64,000 bases of DNA from Pseudomonas alkylphenolica (lineage in GTDB: Bacteria > Pseudomonadota > Gammaproteobacteria > Pseudomonadales > Pseudomonadaceae), in assembly GCF_000746525.1 (NCBI RefSeq), contig NZ_CP009048.1, positions 5,283,501 through 5,347,500 of the forward strand. Reading direction: 5' to 3'. Below the pieces are notes generated by a model. The model saw only the letters and a list, made by a program, of their open reading frames with translations, was not told where the DNA came from and did no database searches. Below are positions 58,121 through 64,000 of the stretch, in pieces. Position 1 is the stretch's first letter, and each line of letters opens with the position of its first letter. Made by a program: the position numbers and the translations under genes.

Positions 58121-60166
58121 TCAACGTGGTGGGTTCGGTGGCAGGGTGAAACCGGACACCGAGCGGCGCATTTCACTGGCCATACGGGCCAGGTTGCCAA
58201 TGCTTTCGGCGGTCGCGCTGGATCCTGCCGAGGTCTGTGAGGTGATTTGCTGGATTATCGCCATGGTATGCGAGATCTGCCCGGCCGATGAGGTCTGGAG
58301 CTGGGCGGCGTCGGAGATGCTGTGGATGAGTTCGGCGAGGGTTTGCGACACCCCTTCGATCTCCTCCAGGGCGACGCCGGCATCCTGGGCCAGGCGCGCA
58401 CCGCGCACCACTTCAGCAGTGGTCTGCTCCATGGAAATCACCGCCTCGTTGGTGTCGGTCTGAATGGTGCGGACCAATGCCTCGATCTGCCGGGTGGCCG
58501 AGGACGAGCGTTCAGCCAGACGCTGCACCTCGTCGGCGACCACGGCGAAGCCGCGCCCCGCCTCGCCCGCCAGCGATGCCTGGATCGCCGCATTGAGGGC
58601 GAGGATGTTGGTCTGGTCGGCAATGTCATCGATCAGGCTGACGATGTCGCCGATCTCCTGGGACGACTCGCCCAGGCGCTTGATCCGTTTGGCGGTGTCC
58701 TGGATCTGTTCGCGAATGTTGTCCATGCCGCGGATGGTGTTGTGCACCACTTCATTGCCCTTGTTGGCAATGGCCACCGAGCGCTCGGCAACCTTCGCCG
58801 ACTCGTAGGCATGGGTGGAAACCCGGTCGATGGATTCGGCCATGTCGCCGACTGCCACCGAGGCTTCGGTGATCTGCTCGGCCTGGTGCTCCGAGGCCTT
58901 GGCCAGCTGGTGGGCGGTGTTCTGGGTGTCCTGCACGGCGCTGGCCACTTCCTCGGCACTGAGGTTGATGGTGGCCACCAGGTCACGCAACTGGTCGATG
59001 GAGTAATTGATCGAGTCGGCAATCGCACCGGTGAAGTCTTCGGTCACCGACACCATCACCGTCAGGTCGCCATCGGCCAGGTCTTCAATTTCGTCGAGCA
59101 AGCGCATGATCGCTTGCTGGTTGCGCTCATTCATCTGCGCGGTTTCACGCAGCTGGCGATGGGTTTCACGGACCATCACCAGGCCGATGAGGATGATCGA
59201 CGCCAGTGCCAGCAGCCCCAGCACATAGCCACCGACGGTATCCAGGGTGCGCCCGCCGGCAAGGTTCTCGAAGCCGTTGGCCAGGCGCGAGGCTTCATCG
59301 AGCAGGGTCTGCGACTGGTTGAAGATGTTCCCGGCCGCCTCACGCACGCGGAACAGTTCTGGCGAGGTTTCGAGAATCTCATCCACGGAACCGGCAACGA
59401 ACTGGAACAGCTCGGCGATATCCGCCAGCCGCGCCCGGGCATCGAGGTCTTGAACACGGGTGATATTCAGGGTCGGGTTGCCGCCGAGCATGCCTTCGAG
59501 CACCTGGCCGAAACGGCTGGCATCGCGACCAAAGGCGTCGGCGGCCTGCACTGAAGTCTCGTCACCGGCCAGCACGGTATTGACCGAACCAAGGATGCGC
59601 TCGGCCAGCAGCGACTGGCGCTGGGCCACCGCCACCTGATTGGCCGGAGCGCCGCTCTGCAGCAGGATTTCGACGACTTTTTCGTACTCAACCTGCAGTT
59701 GCGGCACGGTCTCGGCCAGGGTTGCGGCAACCTGATGCAGCGACAACACGGTCTGCTCACTGGCCAGAATGGTATCGGTGTTCTTGCGCAAACCTTCCCA
59801 GTCGCGCAGCACCGCATCCATTTCGTTGCGCACCGCCGGTGGTGCGGCAGGCAGGCCGGTGGCCGCGTCACCTTTGTTCAGGTAACCCCAGCGCTGTTCG
59901 AAATCGTTACGCGCCTCGCTGAGCAGGCGAAACGCCCGCGCCTTGCCCGCTGCCGCTTCGGTGGCGTTCTTGGCAATGCGCTGGGACAACACCCGCAACT
60001 CACCGGCGTGGCCGATGTACTGCTTGTCGTAATTGGCCTGGGTGTTGAGGTAGGCGAAGTTGGCGAACAACAGGATGATCGACAGGATCAACACGACGAA
60101 CAACGCCGCGATCCGGGCGCTGCTGCGCGAGCCTGGGGTTGAAGAAGCGGTGGTGGTCTTGGTCAC
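58121..60166 (-). CDS. pilJ: Methyl-accepting chemotaxis protein PilJ
   Basis: 681 aa, same layout as P. aeruginosa PilJ. There are two membrane helices (about 18-40 and 310-332) with a periplasmic PilJ-type four-helix sensor between them (tandem pilJ modules, [12 protein letters not shown] and similar). HAMP and a signalling domain follow, with the tip [20 protein letters not shown]. The C-terminal tail ([12 protein letters not shown]) lacks a CheR-docking pentapeptide. Start at 60166. It precedes chpA by 34 bases and follows pilI by 15. Confidence 0.95.
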   Translation of the reverse strand: MTKTTTASSTPGSRSSARIAALFVVLILSIILLFANFAYLNTQANYDKQYIGHAGELRVLSQRIAKNATEAAAGKARAFRLLSEARNDFEQRWGYLNKGDAATGLPAAPPAVRNEMDAVLRDWEGLRKNTDTILASEQTVLSLHQVAATLAETVPQLQVEYEKVVEILLQSGAPANQVAVAQRQSLLAERILGSVNTVLAGDETSVQAADAFGRDASRFGQVLEGMLGGNPTLNITRVQDLDARARLADIAELFQFVAGSVDEILETSPELFRVREAAGNIFNQSQTLLDEASRLANGFENLAGGRTLDTVGGYVLGLLALASIILIGLVMVRETHRQLRETAQMNERNQQAIMRLLDEIEDLADGDLTVMVSVTEDFTGAIADSINYSIDQLRDLVATINLSAEEVASAVQDTQNTAHQLAKASEHQAEQITEASVAVGDMAESIDRVSTHAYESAKVAERSVAIANKGNEVVHNTIRGMDNIREQIQDTAKRIKRLGESSQEIGDIVSLIDDIADQTNILALNAAIQASLAGEAGRGFAVVADEVQRLAERSSSATRQIEALVRTIQTDTNEAVISMEQTTAEVVRGARLAQDAGVALEEIEGVSQTLAELIHSISDAAQLQTSSAGQISHTMAIIQQITSQTSAGSSATAESIGNLARMASEMRRSVSGFTLPPNPPR

Positions 60167-60181
60167 GAATCCGGCATTCCT

Positions 60182-60721
60182 TTACAACGCCACGTCGAGA
60201 AAGCCCGGCGCCTGGGCCAGGGCCAGCGGGCTGAAAATGGCCCAGCAGCGTTGCTGCTGGAAATGGCCCTGGACAAAGGGTTCCGCACCGTTGAGCAACG
60301 GGGTGGGCGGCGACAATTCGAGGCTGTGCAGGGGAAAATGCTGCAACCCCAGCACCTCGTCGACCAACAGCCCGGCAAACAGCTCTTCATGATCGAGCAC
60401 CAGCACCCGTCGCTGCTTGCGCGGTGCCGACAGCCCGAGGCCAAAAAAGCCGCACAGGTCCATGACCGGCAACAACCGCCCACGCAGGTTGGCCACCCCG
60501 CTGACCCAGGGTTTTACCCCGGGAATCCGGCTCAGGCGCGGCTCATGCAGGACTTCGGCGACCTCGCCCATGGGCGCGACGAACCATTGCTCGCCGATGC
60601 GAAAGCCAATACCGCTCCAGCTCTGCAGGCGGGTTTCCTGCAACGGCAGATCGGCCGCCAGCAGCCGGCAGCGCCGGTCAATGTCCAGCAGCAGTTCGAA
60701 GGCCGTCAGCGACTCGCCCAT
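60182..60721 (-). CDS. pilI: CheW-like adaptor PilI
   Basis: 179 aa. The ATG at 60721 is preferred over a TTG at 60736 because MGESLTAFELLLDIDRRC lines up with PilI of P. aeruginosa. FRIGEQWFVAPMGEVAEVLHE and WVSGVANLRGRLLPVMDLCG form the CheW domain that links PilJ to ChpA. The TTG start would overlap the pilH stop by 4 bases. Part of the pilGHIJ-chpA-chpC operon. Confidence 0.92.
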   Translation of the reverse strand: MGESLTAFELLLDIDRRCRLLAADLPLQETRLQSWSGIGFRIGEQWFVAPMGEVAEVLHEPRLSRIPGVKPWVSGVANLRGRLLPVMDLCGFFGLGLSAPRKQRRVLVLDHEELFAGLLVDEVLGLQHFPLHSLELSPPTPLLNGAEPFVQGHFQQQRCWAIFSPLALAQAPGFLDVAL

Positions 60722-60732
60722 GGGTTGGGTGG

Positions 60733-61098
60733 TCAACCTTTGAGCACGCCGTTGAGCACCTTGATCAGGGTCTCTTCATCCACCGGCTTGGTCAGGTAGT
60801 CGCTGGCGCCTTGACGCTTGCCCCAGACCTTGTCAGTTTCCTGATCCTTGGTGGTAACGATGATCACCGGGATGGCGGCTGTTTCCGGGTCTTTGCTGAG
60901 CTGACGGGTCGCCTGGAAACCGTTGACACCGGGCATGACGATATCCATCAGCACCGCATCCGGCTTTTCGTGACGCGCCAGCGCCACGCCATCGGCGCCA
61001 TTCTCGGCCTTGAGCACCTGATGCCCGTGTTTTTCGAGCATTCCGGTCAGTTTGTACATTTCGGTCGGCGAATCGTCGACGATCAGAACTCGGGCCAT
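60733..61098 (-). CDS. pilH: Response regulator PilH
   Basis: 121 aa single receiver domain, the same length as P. aeruginosa PilH and nearly identical by eye: MARVLIVDDSPTEMYKLTGM, phospho-acceptor D52 in VLMDIVMPG, and IIVTTKDQETDKVWGKRQGA. It is one of two CheY-like outputs of ChpA, linked to pilus retraction. The ATG at 61098 is chosen over an in-frame ATG five codons up. Confidence 0.95.
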   Translation of the reverse strand: MARVLIVDDSPTEMYKLTGMLEKHGHQVLKAENGADGVALARHEKPDAVLMDIVMPGVNGFQATRQLSKDPETAAIPVIIVTTKDQETDKVWGKRQGASDYLTKPVDEETLIKVLNGVLKG

Positions 61099-61143
61099 GC
61101 TGTTCCCCATCAAAGGACTGGACGCCGCTGCCGGGGCGCGGCG

Positions 61144-61554
61144 TCAGGGTGCGTGTTGTTCTTCTGCGGCGAACCCGGGCACATGGGCCCTGATTGCGTC
61201 CAGCAGTTCTTCCTTGCTGAAAGGTTTGGTCAAAAATTGATCGGAGCCGACCACGCGGCCCCTGGCCTTGTCGAACAGGCCGTCACGGGACGACAGGAGA
61301 ATCACCGGCGTGTCCTTGAAAGCACTGTTGTGCTTGATCAGGGCGCAGGTCTGGTAACCGTCCAGACGCGGCATCAGCACGTCGACGAAAATGATCTGCG
61401 GATGCTGGTCGACGATCTTGGCCAGCGCATCAAAGCCGTCGGTGGCGGTGATGACCTCGCAGCCTGCTTCATTGAGCAACATTTGTGCGGTGCGACGGAT
61501 CGTTTTCGAGTCATCGATCACCATCACCTTCAGTGCCGCGCCGGGCTGTTCCAT
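61144..61554 (-). CDS. pilG: Response regulator PilG
   Basis: 136 aa. KVMVIDDSKTIRRTAQMLLN, the phospho-acceptor Asp in IIFVDVLMPRLDGYQTCALI, and LTKPFSKEELLDAIRAHVP match PilG, the second CheY-like output of ChpA that promotes pilus extension and cAMP synthesis. The ATG at 61554 gives the usual MEQ- start. First gene of the operon; it is divergent from gshB across 227 bp. Confidence 0.95.
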   Translation of the reverse strand: MEQPGAALKVMVIDDSKTIRRTAQMLLNEAGCEVITATDGFDALAKIVDQHPQIIFVDVLMPRLDGYQTCALIKHNSAFKDTPVILLSSRDGLFDKARGRVVGSDQFLTKPFSKEELLDAIRAHVPGFAAEEQHAP

Positions 61555-61589
61555 AATTGCTCTACCATCGCTGCTCAAGCGTCGCCTGG

Positions 61590-61622
61590 AAAGGCCGTGC
61601 AGGCCACGTGCCAGGCCTTTTT
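61590..61622 (+). terminator. Terminator-like hairpin in the pilG-gshB divergent gap
   Basis: AAAGGCC (61590-61596) pairs with GGCCTTT (61614-61620), followed by TT on the plus strand. The loop itself contains CACGTG and can form a smaller stem. No plus-strand gene ends here (pilG is antisense), so it is either part of the gshB leader, the end of a small RNA or an antisense block. Confidence 0.5.
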
Positions 61623-61781
61623 AGCACACTCTGGGGGTGCATTCCATCGGCCTGCGCCACGGCCCGCCGCAGCGCCATCCTGGATGCGTTTTTCCCTTGA
61701 CCGCCAGCGCTGCGAGCGCCACCCTGACGCCACTTTTCATTCGAGCTACTGCGGCATAGCGCCGCCGAGAGGAACTACCCC

Positions 61782-62735
61782 ATGAGCGTTCGCCTCGGGA
61801 TTGTCATGGACCCCATCGCGTCCATCTCCTACAAAAAGGACAGCTCGCTGGCCATGTTGCTGGCAGCCCAGGAACGCGGCTGGTCGCTGTTCTACATGGA
61901 ACAGCAGGACCTCTACCAGGGCAAGGGCCAGGCCCGCGCGCGGATGCGCCCGCTGAAGGTGTTCGCCGATCCGCAGCACTGGTTCGAGCTGGAAGCCGAG
62001 CAAGACAACGCCCTGAGCGATCTGGACGTGATCCTGATGCGCAAGGATCCGCCGTTCGACATGGAATTCGTTTACAGCACCTACCTGTTGGAACAGGCCG
62101 AAGCCGCTGGCGTGCTGGTGGTAAACCGCCCGCAGAGCCTGCGCGACTGCAACGAAAAACTGTTCGCCACCCTCTTCCCGCAGTGCACGCCGCCGACCCT
62201 GGTCAGCCGTCGCCCGGACATCATTCGCGAATTCGCCGCCGAACATGGCGACGTGATCCTCAAGCCGCTGGATGGCATGGGCGGCACCGGGATCTTCCGC
62301 CATCGCGCGGGCGACCCGAACCTCTCGGTAATTCTCGAGACCCTGACCCTGCATGGCGCCTCGCAGATCATGGTCCAGGCCTACCTGCCGGCGATCGTCG
62401 ATGGCGACAAGCGTATCCTGATGATCGACGGCGAACCGGTGCCTTACTGCCTGGCACGCATTCCGGCCAGCGGCGAAACCCGTGGCAACCTGGCCGCTGG
62501 CGGCCGTGGCGAAGCCCGCCCGCTGACTGACCGCGATCGCTGGATCGCCGAACAGGTCGGCCCGACCCTGCGCGAGAAAGGCCTGTTGTTCGTAGGCCTG
62601 GACGTCATTGGTGAGCACCTGACTGAAATCAACGTCACCAGCCCGACCTGCATCCGCGAAATCGACAACGCCTTTGGCACCCGCATTGGTGTGCAGTTGA
62701 TGGATGCCATTGATCGCAAGCTCAAAGCGCGCTGA
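61782..62735 (+). CDS. gshB: Glutathione synthetase
   Basis: 317 aa ATP-grasp ligase joining glycine to gamma-glutamylcysteine. The start follows CCGAGAGGAACTACC. The N-terminal MSVRLGIVMDPIASISYKKD is typical. ATP-grasp motifs: DVILKPLDGMGGTGIFR (about 155-171), GDKRILMIDGEPV (about 208-220) and the glycine-rich loop IPASGETRGNLAAGG; the metal site EINVTSPT is near residue 284. It is the usual neighbour of pilG in pseudomonads. Confidence 0.97.
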   Translation: MSVRLGIVMDPIASISYKKDSSLAMLLAAQERGWSLFYMEQQDLYQGKGQARARMRPLKVFADPQHWFELEAEQDNALSDLDVILMRKDPPFDMEFVYSTYLLEQAEAAGVLVVNRPQSLRDCNEKLFATLFPQCTPPTLVSRRPDIIREFAAEHGDVILKPLDGMGGTGIFRHRAGDPNLSVILETLTLHGASQIMVQAYLPAIVDGDKRILMIDGEPVPYCLARIPASGETRGNLAAGGRGEARPLTDRDRWIAEQVGPTLREKGLLFVGLDVIGEHLTEINVTSPTCIREIDNAFGTRIGVQLMDAIDRKLKAR

Positions 62736-62844
62736 CCGCCGACGCGGAGCAACCGCGCAGAGTGGGGTATCATGCCGGTCGTTTTTTTGACCTGTGCACC
62801 CGTTCTGCCGGTTTTCCCCCGGCCGCGCGGCTGCTGGATACCTG

Positions 62845-63750
62845 ATGACGCTGCCTGCTGACATCCCCGCCGACTTCACTCCGCCCCGCGTTCGCCCGGC
62901 GGATCGGCTCGGCTTTACCTTGTTCCTGGCAGCCCTGGTGCACTTGGCGCTGATCCTCGGCGTGGGTTTTTCCATTGCCAAGCCGGAAGAAATCCGCCGC
63001 ACCATGGAAATCACCCTGGCGACCTTCAAGAGCGAGAAAGCCCCGCAGAAGGCTGACTTCCTGGCCCAGGATAACCAGCAGGGCAGCGGCACCCTGGACA
63101 AGAAAGCGGTGCCGAAAACCACCGAAGTCGCACCGTTCCAGGACAGCAAGATCAACAAGGTGACACCGCCCCCCGCGGCCAAGCCCGAAGTGCAGCCGCA
63201 ACCGGCGCCGCCCAAAGCCGTAGTCGCCACCCAGGCGCCAAAGCCGCAAAAGGTCGAAACCCGGCCCAAAGAAGCCAAGCCGCAGCCCAAACCCAAGGCT
63301 GCAACCCCGGATTTTGACAGCTCGCAGCTGTCCAGCCAGATCGCCAGCCTCGAAGCCGAGCTCTCCAACGAGCAACAGCTGTACGCCAAGCGCCCGCGTA
63401 TCCATCGCCTGAATGCCGCCTCGACCATGCGCGACAAGGGCGCCTGGTACAAGGATGAATGGCGCAAGAAAGTCGAGCGCATCGGCAACCTTAATTACCC
63501 TGACGAAGCCCGTCGCCAGCAGATCTACGGTAGCCTGCGACTAATGGTCTCGATCAACCACGACGGCTCGCTTTATGAAGTGCTGGTGCTGGAGTCTTCC
63601 GGGCAACCGCTGCTCGACCAGGCCGCCCAGCGCATTGTTCGCCTGGCGGCGCCATTTGCACCGTTTACCGGCGATCTGGCCGACATCGACCGGCTGGAGA
63701 TCATTCGTACCTGGCGCTTCGCCCGCGGCGACCGTCTGTCCAGCAATTAA
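62845..63750 (+). CDS. tonB3: TonB-type energy transducer (TonB3-like)
   Basis: 301 aa. One N-terminal membrane helix (LGFTLFLAALVHLALILGVG, about 24-43), then a Pro/Lys/Glu-rich periplasmic spacer (about 100-165, PKPQKVETRPKEAKPQPKPK), then the TonB C-terminal domain (about 215-301, NYPDEARRQQIYGSLRLMVS). Place after gshB next to the pil-chp genes matches P. aeruginosa TonB3 (PA0406), needed for normal twitching. No exbB/exbD genes are nearby. The ATG at 62845 is favoured over an upstream start. Confidence 0.88.
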   Translation: MTLPADIPADFTPPRVRPADRLGFTLFLAALVHLALILGVGFSIAKPEEIRRTMEITLATFKSEKAPQKADFLAQDNQQGSGTLDKKAVPKTTEVAPFQDSKINKVTPPPAAKPEVQPQPAPPKAVVATQAPKPQKVETRPKEAKPQPKPKAATPDFDSSQLSSQIASLEAELSNEQQLYAKRPRIHRLNAASTMRDKGAWYKDEWRKKVERIGNLNYPDEARRQQIYGSLRLMVSINHDGSLYEVLVLESSGQPLLDQAAQRIVRLAAPFAPFTGDLADIDRLEIIRTWRFARGDRLSSN

Positions 63751-63752
63751 CG

Positions 63753-63840
63753 GTGGGAGCGGGCTTGCCCCGCGATACGATGTGACTGGCAGATTGCAAT
63801 CGCGGGGCAAGCCCGCTCCCACAGCATGCCCGCTCCCACA
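63753..63840. repeat. REP inverted pair 12 with an extra partial copy
   Basis: Inverted REP copies at 63753-63776 and 63799-63822, then a partial third copy, GCATGCCCGCTCCCACA (63824-63840), which repeats the right arm of the REP. This is the only locus with such an extra fragment. It starts two bases after the tonB3 stop. Confidence 0.9.
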
Positions 63841-63884
63841 CTTCAGGCTTGTCAGTCTGCCGTACCGACGCCACACTAATAGCC

Positions 63885-64000
63885 ATGAAAAACCTCAGCC
63901 CGAGTTACCTCAAGCATCAGTTCCTGATTGCCATGCCGCACATGGCCGACCCGAACTTCGCGCATACCTTGACCTACATCGTCGAGCACAACGCCAATGG
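63885..64000 (+). CDS. algH: YqgE/AlgH family protein (5' end only)
   Basis: The first 38 codons are in the window, [20 protein letters not shown] then [16 protein letters not shown]. This is the characteristic N-terminus of AlgH (UPF0301/YqgE). The molecular function is not settled; in Pseudomonas it was first linked to alginate regulation. The gene runs off the right edge, and in pseudomonads it is followed by yqgF and pyrR. Confidence 0.9.
   Translation, partial: MKNLSPSYLKHQFLIAMPHMADPNFAHTLTYIVEHNAN

Noticed and set aside
60722..60736. TTG start of pilI overlapping pilH
   Set aside because: The ATG at 60721 aligns with the known PilI N-terminus.

Overview
This 64 kb window is a stretch of core chromosome from a fluorescent Pseudomonas, most likely of the P. 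putida group. Three things point there: the P. putida-type REP palindromes, a gene order that I recall matching the region from putP/putA to gshB/algH of P. putida KT2440, and strongly GC-rich codon use throughout. No tRNA, rRNA, CRISPR array, insertion sequence, prophage or obvious horizontally acquired island was seen. The window is dense (about 50 genes) and looks intact: no frameshifted or broken gene was found, only two genes cut by the window ends (a NodU-type carbamoyltransferase on the left and algH on the right).

Layout. 1-7.1 kb: carbamoyltransferase, rlmJ, and the divergent putP/putA proline-utilisation pair, whose 353-bp gap carries six GTTGCA half-sites typical of PutA operators. 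7.3-20.8 kb: acyl-CoA dehydrogenase, a TldD/TldE-type protease pair, an MFS exporter, dbpA, a YhiN-type flavoprotein, yccS, a periplasmic solute-binding-like protein, elaA, a small winged-helix protein and a YgjP-type metalloprotease. 20.8-29.3 kb (minus strand): the c-di-GMP response regulator cfcR, then the central-carbon block tkt-epd-pgk-(two small lipoproteins)-fba. 29.6-41.8 kb: genes of the activated-methyl cycle (sahR-like regulator, metK, sahH with a SAH riboswitch, metF), interleaved with ligB, a DUF1090 protein, a cytochrome c-like lipoprotein, mltA, a MAPEG protein, a DMT permease, a Na+/H+ antiporter and a thioesterase.

41.9-52.3 kb: an unrecognised GT-A-like protein, a second solute-binding-like protein, rhlE, yceI/cybB, a flavin amine oxidase with an unusual Lys/Pro/Ala-rich tail, bioA, rsmE and a hemolysin-III family protein. 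52.3-61.6 kb (minus strand): a compact Pil-Chp chemosensory operon (pilG-pilH-pilI-pilJ-chpA-chpC) without pilK or chpB. 61.8-64 kb: gshB, a tonB3-like gene and the start of algH.

Twelve loci carry inverted pairs of the same palindromic REP sequence, always next to at least one gene 3' end and never between divergent genes. The strongest regulatory signals are the PutA operator array, the 12+12 bp palindrome over the sahR-metK promoter, the SAH riboswitch before sahH and several clear intrinsic terminators. I do not see a convincing undescribed system. The best second-look items are the degenerate EAL domain of CfcR, the reduced ChpA with two His-to-Gln Hpt-like modules, the orphan TldD/TldE pair, the GT-like orphan, and the amine-oxidase tail.
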